From Paulinella micropora (lineage: Eukaryota > Cercozoa > Imbricatea > Euglyphida), in assembly GCA_009731375.1 (NCBI GenBank), contig BJOX01000053.1, positions 319,382 through 383,381 on the forward strand: a stretch of DNA of 64,000 bases, in the 5' to 3' direction. Both the position numbers and the translations under genes were made by a program. Shown here one piece after another: positions 45,380 through 63,738 of the stretch (position 1 is the first letter of the stretch; every line of letters starts with the position of its first letter). Below the pieces are notes generated by a model that was given only the letters and a program-made list of their open reading frames with translations, had not been told where the DNA came from and made no database searches.

Positions 45380-48300
45380 TTTGATATCTGTTAGGGATAC
45401 TATCATTTTTGTTGATAAACTCACGACCGCACCATTTATTCTCATTAACTTTCTTTTTTATGTTTGTAGTATGAACTATGCTGAAATAGTTAATGTTTTG
45501 CTGTTTGCTATTTCGTGATAAATGAATTTTCTTCATTTGAAAATCTCTAACATTTTCAATGCTTTCACCTAAATCCATCTTTTCATATACTTCTGGATTT
45601 AACTTTTTTGAATTCAACCCCTTACCCCTAAGGTGGTAGTATCTCTTTTTTACTCCTTCATTTTCGTAGCATTCAATTATATGAACACCTTTGTCTTTAT
45701 GTTTCAAGTCATTCTTAGTAAGGTAAGGGAGAAAGGCTTCATTCGTTGTAAATTCTAACATATACAATTTAGGAGCAATCCATATTACTCTTATTATCTT
45801 ACAGCAATCTCCTAAGACATCCGTTATTCCTCCGAGAGATTTATCACCAAGTCTTTTGATTAGTTTGGCGAACCTAACATGCAACACTAGACTATAGGTA
45901 TCAGTGTAATAGAAATCAGCCTCTATATCTTTATTTGGATTAGCCTCTTTTATGTAGTTATACATAATTCGCCTGCTATATGCTAGAATGAAAGCCCCGT
46001 AGTGAGAAGGTTTAGTTATGCTACCTTCAATTATTTCTTCCTTTCTAGGAATTCCAGATACGTGCCAAAGTTTGTTTCCGTCTTTATCTTTGAATTCAAC
46101 CACATCAGATATATAATTTTTCGTCCAAAATTTCAATACTCCTCATTTGATTTAATATATTCTGCTTCAGTTGGGATAGGTCGTTGTATCATCTTTTCGT
46201 ATAACGAATTCATAAATAGTTTGGCCAATAAATATTGCGGTGTGCCTTTTTCGCTATTTTCTTTCGCCTTAAACATTTCTAATATATATTCTTTGAAAAC
46301 TGGTTCTGCCTCCTCTGTATAGTATCCTTTATGAACCGTTATATCGTAGCCTTCCTTAATCATATCTTCAATATCAACACTTGTGAGCCATTGGTCTTTC
46401 ATATCGGCTAAATTCCACTTTAATGAGCCCATTTTATTTCTCTGTCCTATTCTTGAATGTAATATGTCTTTTGGTGAGATATAATAAACATTGTAAATAC
46501 CGATAGGAAAATTATTATAATCAAATGGTGCGATAGCTAGTTTAATTTCTCCAACCATAAATAAATTAAGCATCGCTGTTGGGTATAAAGATACGACATC
46601 CGCATAAACTAAATAATCGGTTAATTCGTCGAATGTGATTTTCCCTGCTAAGTAGTTCTTGTATTGTTTTGAAACAAATCTTTCTTTGCTTGGATATGTT
46701 CTTGCTCCGATAACGGCTGTTCTAAACGCTTTCTCTTGTTCAATAATTGGGAGTCTTACATCGTGCTTACCATCAATTATTTTCTTCCAGATAGTAAAGG
46801 CGAGACTTGAAGTTGAAATATATGAAGTTAAATTCACTGAGTGCTTTTCAAATATCTCTGTGTTTATTTTGTCATATAACTTTTTTAACCCCATAACATC
46901 ACACTTCAAATATTCAAGACACTTATTTCTTAATTCTTCACTCATTGTTTCCCAAGTAGATGCCTTGTCGTGGTCAAAATCTCCTTTAAGAGTTTTACAT
47001 TTCATATTTTCTAAGTTTTCTTTTAACGTCCCTTGAGTATGCTTACACATATCCCACATTTTGATATTTTCAAATTGTAAAGAGATTATTGAGCCGTTAT
47101 TAATCATATGTGATTTTGGTCTGATACCTCTTCTTATTAATTCCTGTTTAATGAAGTAGTGATCAAAGTTCGCGCCGTTAAACTCATTCACATATAAAAT
47201 GGGTGCTTCTTCATCTTTCTTCTTTTTCTTCAAGGCTTACTCCTGCTACTTTCTTGACTGGATTATGTGGTTGTTTGTTAGCCCATTCTAATGCTAATTT
47301 TTTTCCTCTCTCTAGGAGTGTATCAAGAAATTAGAAATACAATCAATACCAGCATAATATTTAAATCCTTCCGTCCCTTGAGTATATCCGACTATATAGC
47401 AGTCGTGAATATCAAAGCCGTCAGCAAGCGTGTTATTTCTAAAAAAGTTTCAAGGTCATAATGAAGAAGTTCATCTTCATTATTATATTTTTCTTTATGA
47501 GCCTTCGTTATTAGATGTCTCTTTCCATTCTTTAATATTTCTCTATTCGCGTAATTGATAACTTTTGGATTACAAGTGTGCTTAGTAAAATACTTAGTTA
47601 AGCATTTTTCGCATTTCTTTTTACATCTTTTAATTAATCCAAAATAGTGGTTATTCTCTAAGTAAATCATAATATCCACTTCTTCTCCTATTTCGTTTGT
47701 GCTTATTGTCTCCTTTGTTAGAGAATTTGTTATTTCATATGTCTTTCCTGCCTTTATCAAAGTATTAAGGATTTTTACGGCGGTAGAGAATGGTATAGGG
47801 CAATCAATAGAAAGATTGAATTGTTCTCTAATATCATTACATCTTTTTCTGTTAATAAGTGGCATATTAAGAATGTCTTTACAAAGGAAGAATAAGCAAT
47901 TATTATTTTTGCTAGCGGGAGATATTAATATACTTTCCTCATATTTCGTTTGTTTGCTTTTGTATTTTCCCTCATAGCATCCTCCTCCGTTTTCTTGAAC
48001 TACTACTACCTTAGCATATTCAATGATTCGGTCATAACCTATTCCAGACGCTTCAATATTGCTTATGTTAAACTCATTCAACATTTCAATAAAATCGTCA
48101 TAGTTTTTTATTTGAAACGAATTAAATGTTTTCTTTTTATAATATCTATTTAATTCTTCGTGGTCGGTTATGTATGTTATAATGATATGAACATCAGCAT
48201 TTTCTGTCATACCATTTCTTTTCGCATCTAATAGTATAGGAAGTAGAACCTCTCGCTCTATTGCGTCAGTATCATAAAAGTTTATGTCTAATCCTTGCTT

Positions 48301-48459
48301 CTCGTATGTAAGAGAGTTTAATCTATTGTCTCGCCTAGATTTTAACTCTACTACTTTAAATTCCCTTTTTTTTTCTCTTGTAGTTTTCCTCAAATTCGCC
48401 CTTACCTTCGCTAGTTCTACATTTTCCTTCGTTGGTCTGGGCGGTCATGGTGGTGGCAT
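45354..48459 (-). pseudogene. Protein-primed family B DNA polymerase, broken
   Basis: Replicates the linear genome from a terminal protein. N-terminal region to the Exo I motif (LLHYDLETF), Exo II (NEFNGANFDHYFI), Exo III (YLKCDVMGLKKLYD), polymerase motif A (YADVVSLYPTAML), motif B (LLAKLFMNSLYEKM) and motif C (FYYTDTYSLVLH). In motif C the second Asp of the usual YTDTDS is Tyr (codon at 45894-45896); this residue binds the catalytic metal, so the enzyme would be dead even if the frame were whole. Frameshifts near 47445, 47330, 47240 and 46135; in-frame TGA at 48445 just after a candidate ATG at 48459 (a later start is possible). Confidence 0.88.
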
Positions 48460-48597
48460 ATTTTACTTTTATATTAGTGAGGATATAAAAATAATGAAAA
48501 TAGATTAAATTGTTTTACCTTTTTATATATATAAGATTGTCTTACCTTTAACATGAAATTCATAATAAAAAAATCATTTTTCGTTTTTATGTTTTTT

Positions 48598-48774
48598 TTA
48601 TACTCCTCTCGCCTTCATTTCTTCATATTCCTTAAGTTTTCTGTTTCGTTCTTTTAATTGCTCCTTCTTCTTTTGATTAATTTCATCCTTATTTCTTTTG
48701 TAATATGCGAGCGCCTTTTCGGAGTTAGCCTTTCGTTTGTCCTCAGGTGTGAGATATTTCTTGTGTCTCCCCAT
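48598..48774 (-). CDS. Small basic viral protein
   Basis: 58 residues: MGRHKKYLTPEDKRKANSEK then a Lys/Glu helix ending EEMKARGV. Intact. Small proteins of the form M.(R/K)xKKYLT.EE(R/K) are common in protist DNA viruses and bacteriophage-like elements; role unknown, nucleic-acid binding likely. Lies directly upstream of the polymerase on the same strand. Confidence 0.6.
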   Translation of the reverse strand: MGRHKKYLTPEDKRKANSEKALAYYKRNKDEINQKKKEQLKERNRKLKEYEEMKARGV

Positions 48775-48827
48775 ATCTATATTATAAGTAATATAATTTA
48801 TTTCTTTAAATGGTTTTACATTTTAAA

Positions 48828-49100
48828 CTAAATTATTATTTAATACAATCATCACCCTTAATTTAAGTTGTGCGATTGCTTCTTCACAAATTCGCCATTT
48901 GTGGATATTCAACGTTGTTGGAGCCTCTAATGCTTTGTTTTTCTGTTCATCCCAAAACTTAAAGGCTTTGCTATATCGTTGAAGCGTTTCTCTTCTAGTG
49001 TAAGTTTCTTAATCCTTCTATCGTCTGCTAATGCTTCTGGAAAAGGTAAGTTGTATAGTTCTTTCATTTCCTTGTCCGCTTGTATCATTATAGAAGACAT
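48828..49100 (-). pseudogene. Viral protein of unknown function, frameshifted
   Basis: Start MSSIMIQADKEMKELYNLPF ... RIKKLTLEEKR. Near 48970 the frame is lost; the next frame reads QRYSKAFKFWDEQKNKALEA ... ICEEAIAQLKLRVMIVLNN to a TAG at 48828. About 90 codons, charged and helical. Confidence 0.45.
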
Positions 49101-49171
49101 ATTATATAAGTAATAATATTTATTTCTTTAAATGATTTTACATTTTATTTTTATAACATTATTATAAAAAA

Positions 49172-49590
49172 TCATGAGTGATTTTTATAATATCTTTCCA
49201 TGTCGTCATTTCTACGAATTATACGAATAACTTTATGTCCTCCTATCATAACCTCTTCTTTCTCCGCAAAGAAGTCTCTATGAAAGTCGGATTTTTCATG
49301 TTGATATTTTCCATATATACCTATTACTTTACCACATACACATGTATATTTCTGTTTTCTTCTTTCCTTTACATATTCCGCTCTCTTCTGTTTTCCGAGT
49401 TGTTGTAATCAGTATTCCTATTATCTTCTTCATATTTTGCTAAGACTTCTTTTTCGTAAAATTCTTTTGCTTGTTGTTCTGCTTCTTCCTTCGTTCTCTT
49501 GTTGTTTATTCCTATTGCTTTCTCCTTCGTTATTCCACCCTCTCTCCAAACTATTACAACTTTATTTTTTTTAATCTGTATTCCACCTTT
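49172..49590 (-). pseudogene. Viral zinc-finger-like protein, frameshifted, start lost
   Basis: VVIVWREGGITKEKAIGINN, a Glu/Lys-rich helix, then after a shift near 49400 KYTCVCGKVIGIYGKYQHEKSDFH, a C2H2-like pattern (C-x-C ... H ... H), ending RYYKNHS and TGA at 49172. No ATG precedes the first segment in frame. The upstream edge is the 43-bp direct repeat. Confidence 0.45.
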
Positions 49591-49629
49591 AAAATAAAAA
49601 CGAAATCAACAGGAGAGCACAAAACACCC
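49587..49629. repeat. 43-bp direct repeat, right copy
   Basis: Matches 29291-29333 in the same orientation with one substitution (T to C in the AAAAATGAAA part). Confidence 0.85.
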
Positions 49630-49718
49630 TAAAGAGCCCTCCGCACGAGCACAAAGGAAATAATTACTATTTTTTATATTATCATTTAAGCTTTAATAAA
49701 AAAATAGGTTAATATACA

Positions 49719-49910
49719 ATGAACGCGAACAATCTAAGAAAGATTACGAAAGTAAAAGTAAAGCGGAAAAAATTTTTGCTTGATTTTTATTTTTATTTAA
49801 AAGCGAGATTAAGAGTAAGAGAGATTTCTTTATTTTGTTTGCTTGTGTTGATTGAAATTTTGATTTTTTATTTTGCTGTTTTGACGCTTAGTATTGATAG
49901 TTTAAACTAG
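49719..49910 (+). CDS. Possible small membrane protein running into the right terminal repeat
   Basis: 63 residues: basic start (MNANNLRKITKVKVKRKKF) then strongly hydrophobic (ISLFCLLVLIEILIFYFAVL). The ATG is preceded by TTAATATACA, like the fibre start. The left terminal repeat lacks the start, so the copy is unique. AT-rich repeat DNA can give such a frame by chance. Confidence 0.35.
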   Translation: MNANNLRKITKVKVKRKKFLLDFYFYLKARLRVREISLFCLLVLIEILIFYFAVLTLSIDSLN

Positions 49911-49995
49911 CAATAGGCGAAGAGAAATGAAATCTAGGAGGTTGTTTTGAGGCACGAAAAAACGACCATCCTAGATTTCATATTATACTACTACT
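49749..49995. repeat. Right terminal inverted repeat (247 bp)
   Basis: Reverse complement of 29048-29294. It ends ...ATTATACTACTACT directly before GTTCAAA. Confidence 0.93.
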
Positions 49996-50165
49996 GTTCA
50001 AATTCCCAAAGAAAATTCCTTATGTTACGTAAATACACATATTTAGTATATTAAGTCTTGGCATATTTTCGAAGGAATCCCTAAAAAAGAATTTTGCCTC
50101 CGGCGGGGCCCCACGGCCGGGGGGGTAGAGTAGCCGGGCGCTACTCTACCTCCCTGCTTTGATGA
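49996..50165. repeat. Right flank: interrupted copy of a host repeat, with right target-site copy
   Basis: GTTCAAA (49996-50002) and the following sequence (CCTTATGTTACGTAAATACA, CGCCTCCGGCGGGGCCCC-like) match 53331-53500. Homology continues through the CTT tracts to about 50486 (CCCTGCTCCGGAT). Confidence 0.85.
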
Positions 50166-50199
50166 TATCGCTTTGACTCCCTCCCTCCCGTCTTTATTT

Positions 50200-50631
50200 C
50201 TCTGTTTCTTCTTCTTCTTCTTCTTCTTCTTCTTTTCCTTCTTCTTCTTCTTCTTCTTCTTCTCTGTCTCCTTTTTCTCCTTCTTCTTCTTCTTCTTCTT
50301 CTTCTTCTTCTTCTTCTTCTTCTTCTTCTTCTTCTTCTTCTTCTTCTTCTTCTCTGTCTCCTTTTTCTTCTCCTTCTCCCTTCTTCCTTATCCCCTCTCC
50401 TTCTTTCCTTCGATTCTCCCTCCTCCCTCCTCCCTGCCTCCTCCTCCCTTCTACCTCCTCTCTTCTCCCTTCTCCCTGCTCCGGATGATTTCTCCCTTTT
50501 CACTTCTCCTGATCCCTTCTTACTTCTCACTTCTCACTTTTTCCTCCTCCTCCCTCTCCGTCCTCCTCCCTTCTCCCTTCTCACTTCTCCCTTCTCAATT
50601 CTGGCTTCTCACTTCTCCCTTCTCCCTTCTC

Positions 50632-50662
<31 letters not shown>

Positions 50663-50743
50663 CTTCTTCTTCTTCTTCTTCTTCTTCTTCTTCTTCTTCT
50701 TCTTCTTCTTCTTCTTCTTGTACTACTACTACTACTACTACTT

Positions 50744-50797
<54 letters not shown>

Positions 50798-51047
50798 TAC
50801 TACACTACTACTACTACTACTACTACTGCTACTACTGCTACTACTACTACTACTACTACTACTACTGCTACTTCTACAAATACTTAAATAAGTAAATAAA
50901 ATAAATAAATAAAAATCAATCAATAAGTAAATAAATAAATAAATAAGTAGATAAATAAATAAGTAATTAAATCAATAAGTAAATAAATTAGTAGTAGAAA
51001 TAGTAGTAGTAGTAGGAGGAGGAGGACGACAGGAAGAAGGGAGAAGA

Positions 51048-51142
<95 letters not shown>

Positions 51143-51217
51143 GGAGGGAGGAGGGAGGGAGGGAGAAGATAGATATAGAGAGATGGAGATCTAGAGAGAG
51201 AGAGAGAGAGAGCGAGC

Positions 51218-51249
<32 letters not shown>

Positions 51250-51360
51250 TAGAGAGAGCGAGAGAGAAGGAGGGAGGGAGAGAGAGAGAGAGAGAGACAG
51301 AGAGAGCGAAAGACAGAGAGAGACAGAGATCTAGAGAGTAACACATCAATAAGTAGAAAG
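50200..51360. repeat. (CTT)n, (ACT)n, (AATA)n and (GA)n microsatellites
   Basis: No gene. (CTT)n 50207-50362 and 50636-50718, (ACT)n 50721-50875, AATA-like 50880-50995, (GA)n 51050-51310. Confidence 0.9.
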
Positions 51361-51439
51361 ACAGACAGACAGACTCATCGGTTTGTCACCCCCTGTTGTT
51401 CATTTCCCCCCAGACGTCAGCACATATTTCCGACAAATG

Positions 51440-51680
51440 CATAAATCAACCTTTTTTTTTTCATGTAGAAAAAGACTAAATTTATCATATTTATATCAAT
51501 TCCTAGCATATTCCAAAGGAAACCCTTAAAAAAAAATTATCATATTTATATCAATTCCTAGCATATTCCAAAGGAAACCCTTAAAAAAAAATTCGCCTCC
51601 GGCAGGGCCCCTCACGGCCGGGGGGGGCCAAGTAGCCGGGCGGTACCGTGCGGTACCGCCCCCTTGCAAAGCTAGATGAA
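51440..51680. repeat. Diverged copy of the host target repeat
   Basis: A 66-bp unit (TCATATTTATATCAATTCC ... CCTTAAAAAAAAATT) is tandemly duplicated, followed by CGCCTCCGGCAGGGCCCC and CGGTACCGTGCGGTACCG, the same modules as at 50095 and 53300-53460. Confidence 0.7.
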
Positions 51681-51719
51681 GCCCTGTGTAACATACATAC
51701 AAATATACTACTGCTACTA

Positions 51720-51789
51720 TTTTTTTTTAACTTATTTATTTATTTATAGTAGTGGTAGTAGTAGTAGTAGTAGTAAGTAGTAAGTAGTA

Positions 51790-51855
<66 letters not shown>

Positions 51856-51900
51856 TAGTAGTGGTAGTAGTAGTCGTCGTCGTACAGCTGTAGTAGTAGC

Positions 51901-51980
<80 letters not shown>

Positions 51981-52808
51981 TAGTAGTAGTACAAGAAGAA
52001 GAAGAAGAAGAAGAAGAAGAAGAAGAAGAAGAAGAAGAAGAAGAAGAAGAAGAAGAAGAAGAAGAAGAAGAAGAAGAAGAAGAAGAAGAAGAAGAAGAAG
52101 AAGAAGAAGAAGAAAACGAAGAAGNNNNNNNNNNNNNNNNNNNNNNNNNNNNNNNNNNNNNNNNNNNNNNNNNNNNNNNNNNNNNNNNNNNNNNNNNNNN
52201 NNNNNNNNNNNNNNNNNNNNNNNNNNNNNNNNNNNNNNNNNNNNNNNNNNNNNNNNNNNNNNNNNNNNNNNNNNNNNNNNNNNNNNNNNNNNNNNNNNNN
52301 NNNNNNNNNNNNNNNNNNNNNNNNNNNNNNNNNNNNNNNNNNNNNNNNNNNNNNNNNNNNNNNNNNNNNNNNNNNNNNNNNNNNNNNNNNNNNNNNNNNN
52401 NNNNNNNNNNNNNNNNNNNNNNNNNNNNNNNNNNNNNNNNNNNNNNNNNNNNNNNNNNNNNNNNNNNNNNNNNNNNNNNNNNNNNNNNNNNNNNNNNNNN
52501 NNNNNNNNNNNNNNNNNNNNNNNNNNNNNNNNNNNNNNNNNNNNNNNNNNNNNNNNNNNNNNNNNNNNNNNNNNNNNNNNNNNNNNNNNNNNNNNNNNNN
52601 NNNNNNNNNNNNNNNNNNNNNNNNNNNNNNNNNNNNNNNNNNNNNNNNNNNNNNNNNNNNNNNNNNNNNNNNNNNNNNNNNAGGAGGAGGAGGAGGAGGA
52701 GGAGGAGAAGAAGAAGAAGAAGAAGAAGAAGAAGAAGAAGAAGAAGAAGAAGAAGAAGAAGAAGAAGAAGAAGAAGAAGAAGAAGAAGAAGACGAAGAAG
52801 AAGAAGAA

Positions 52809-52850
<42 letters not shown>

Positions 52851-53280
52851 AAGAAGAAGAAGAAGAAGAAGAAGAAGAAGAAGAAGAAGAAGAAGAAGAA
52901 GAAGAAGAAGGGAGGAGGGAGAAGTGAGAAAGGAGGAGGGAGGAAAAAGTGAGAAGTGAGAATACATACATTTATTGCAATTATGTATACACATAATACA
53001 TGAATACATACATGCTACATGCATAGATTGCATGCGTACGTATGTACGTACGTACGTGCATACGTATGTACATACATATGTACATACATATATACACACA
53101 CACATACATACATACATGATACACAAACGTACATACATACATACATACATACATACATACATACATACAAACATACATACAAACATTGCATGACATGACA
53201 TGACATGACATTACATGACATTATATTACATTACATTACATACATTACATTACATACATACATACATACATACATACATC
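51720..53280. repeat. (TAG)n, (AAG)n, 557-N gap and (CATA)n
   Basis: Gap 52125-52681, flanked by AAG and AGG repeats; then (GAA)n, (TAG)n and (CATA)n from about 52970. No gene. Confidence 0.9.
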
Positions 53281-53540
53281 AAGGATTAATCTAGACACGG
53301 TACCGCGGTACCGCACGATTCCGTGCGGTACCGTTCAAATTTCTAAAGAAAACTCCTTATGTTACGTAAATACACATACTTAGTATATTAATTCCTGGCA
53401 TATTTTCGAAGGAAAACCTAAAAAGAATTTCGCCTCCGGCGGGGCCCCTCACGGCCGGGGGGGGCAAGTAACCGGGCTCTATCTCCCTGCTCTGATGAAA
53501 TCACTTTGACTCCCTCGCTCCCGTCTCTATTTCTGTGCTT
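53281..53540. repeat. Uninterrupted ('empty') copy of the viral target repeat
   Basis: Reads GGATTAATCTAGACACGGTACC, then CGTGCGGTACCGTTCAAATT, then CCTTATGTTACGTAAATACA with no insertion. The sequences flanking the provirus at 29022-29047 and 49996 onward join exactly across a single GTTCAAA here. Confidence 0.85.
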
Positions 53541-54865
53541 TTTCTTCCTCTTCCTCTTCTTCTTCTTCTCCTCCTCCTCCTCCTCCTCCTCTTCTTCTTC
53601 TTCTTCTTCTTCTTCTTCTTCTCTGTCTCCTTTTCTTTTCTCCTTCTCATTATCCTTATCCTTCTCGTTATCCTTCTTCCTTTTCCCTTCTCACTTCTCT
53701 CCTCTCCTTCTCCCTTCTCCTTTCTTCCTTATCCCTGCTCCTTCTTTCCTTCGATTCTCCCTCCTCTCTCCTCCCTCCTCCCTGCCTCCTCCTCCCTTCT
53801 ACCTCCTCTCTTCTCTCTCTCCCTGCTCCGGATCCCTTCTCCCCTCACTTCTCACTGCATGTATGTATGTTATGTATATTATGCATGTTATGTGTGTATG
53901 TCTGTATGTATGTCTGTATGTATGTATGTATGTATGTACAGATGTATGTATGTGTATGTATGAATGTATGTACATATGTATGTATGTGTATGTATGAATG
54001 TATGTATGTATGCAGTATGTATGTATGTATGTATGTAGTTTGTATGCATGTGCGTGTACGTATGTATGTATGTATGTATGTATGTATCTATGTATATATG
54101 TATATATGTATGTATGTATGTATATATCTATGAATAAACGTATGTATGTACCCACGTACGTATGTACGTATGTATGTACGTATGTATGTATGTATGTATG
54201 TATGTATGCATGTATGTATGTATGTATGTATGTATATATGTATGTATGTATGTTATGTATGTGTATATATGCATGCATGAATGTGTGTATGCATGCATGT
54301 ATGTATGTATGTATGTATGCATGCATGTATGAATGCATGCATGCATGTATGTCTGCATGCATATATGTATGTATGCATGTATGTACGTATGTATGTATGT
54401 ACATATGTATGTATGTACGTATCTGTATGTATGTGTGTATGTATGTATGTATGTATGTATATATGTATGTATGTGTGTATGTATGTATGTATGTATGTAT
54501 GTATGTATGTATGTATGTTTACGTACGTATTTGTACGTATTTATGTATGCATGTATGTATGCATTAATGTGTGTATGCATGTATGTATGTATGCATGAAT
54601 GTATGTACGTGTGTATGTATGTACGTTTGTATATGTATGTATGTTTGTATGTATGTATGTATGTGTATGTATGTATGTATGTATGTATGTATATATGTAT
54701 AAATGTATGTAATGGTTGTATGTTCGTATGCATGTATATACGTATGTATGTAAGTATATGTATGTATGTATGCATGTATATATATATGTATGCATTGATG
54801 CGTGAGTATGCATTTCTGTATGTACATACGTACGTATGTATGTATACGTGTACGTATGTATGTAT
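53541..54865. repeat. (CTT)n/(CTC)n then long (GTAT)n
   Basis: Pyrimidine-rich tract to about 53855, then about 1 kb of ATGT-type repeat. Open frames are repeat artefacts. Confidence 0.9.
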
Positions 54866-54950
54866 GTGACTGCCTTCATCGCCTTCTATTGTTTTTCGCT
54901 TTTAGATCACTTCACGTTCTCAGAATCCCAGCGATATCGCGCCTTCAAAC

Positions 54951-62582
<7,632 letters not shown>

Positions 62583-62925
62583 GTAACCCTTTGGCTTTCA
62601 TGCATACACAGATGCATCCATACGTAATTACCTGAACGAACGAATACAAAACAAACACTTTATTGCCTTGTAAAATGCATCAAATTTGGAAAGTGTATAT
62701 AATAGCTCGCCTAAGCCATGGTCGTTGAACGTCGTAAATAACTTGCTCGCTAGATTCGGTGACTGTTGCGTGGTTAGTGAACGCCCGAGCGTCTCCGCAA
62801 CATCAAGCTATTCGACGGACGGGCATGGCTTACGCAAATACATATTCAAAATTTGATGTACTTACAAGTGTGCTTGCATTCGTCCAGAATGCAAGAGAGA
62901 TCTACTAGTGGAGAGAGAGAGAGAT

Positions 62926-62999
<74 letters not shown>

Positions 63000-63328
63000 A
63001 GGGAGGGAGAGAGGGAGGGAGGAGGAGGAGGAGGAGGAAAAGGAGGAAGAGGACGAGAATGAGGAGGAAGTGAGGCAGTGGAGGAGTGATGGTGGTGGAG
63101 GAGGAGGAGGAGAGCTAGAAGGAGGAGGAGAACTAGGAGGAGGAAGAGGAGGAGGAGGATGACAAGAAGAAGAAGAAGAAGAAGAAGAAGAAGAAGAAGA
63201 AGAAGAAGAAGAAGAAGAAGAAGAAGAAGAAGAGGAAGAGGAAGAGGAAGAAGAAGAAGAAGAAGAAGAAGAAGAAGAAGAAGAAGAAGAAGAAGAAGAA
63301 GAACAACAACAACAACAACAACAACAAT

Positions 63329-63359
<31 letters not shown>

Positions 63360-63684
63360 TTCTCCTCCTCCCTCTTATCCTTCTTCTTCTTCTTCTTCTT
63401 CTTCTTCTTCTTCTTCTTCTTCTTCTTCGTCGTCGTCGTCGTCTTCTCCTCCTCCTTCTCCTCCTGCTGCTCCTCCTCCTCCTCCTTCTTCTTCTTCTTC
63501 TTCTTCTTATCGTCGTCGTCGTTGTTGTTGTTATTGCTGAGGAGGGGGAGGAGGAGGAGGAGAGGGCGAAGGATACGGAGATGGAGAAGGAGATGCAGAT
63601 GGAAGAGCAAGAAAAGAAAGCAGAGAAGAAGAAGAAGAAGAAGAAGAAGAAGAAGAAGAAGAAGAAGAAGAAGAAGAAGAAGAA

Positions 63685-63738
<54 letters not shown>

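Larger units (their letters stand above)
29048..49995. mobile_element. Integrated Polinton-like virus (provirus), 20.9 kb
   Basis: Bounded by 247-bp terminal inverted repeats and a 7-bp target duplication. It carries the hallmark set of Polintons and Polinton-like viruses: rve integrase, protein-primed PolB, FtsK/HerA packaging ATPase, C48-type protease, penton and double-jelly-roll capsid protein, plus a fibre. The morphogenesis block (32.4-44.3 kb) is mainly on plus, replication and integration genes on minus. It is AT-rich relative to host exons. Nearly every large gene has a frameshift or stop. The host is a protist; no animal or plant virus is implied. Confidence 0.93.

Noticed and set aside
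39622-48447. A variant genetic code with TGA as Trp in the virus
   Set aside because: TGA also ends genes at the spacer hairpins, Trp is freely encoded by TGG, and the TGA after VYNQS stands where the relic has Ser codons. Kept only as an alternative within the TGA finding.
50141-53201. Frames encoding poly-Arg, poly-Lys, poly-Leu, poly-Glu or poly-Ser around the large gap
   Set aside because: Trinucleotide microsatellites read in six frames, some running through Ns; no gene evidence.
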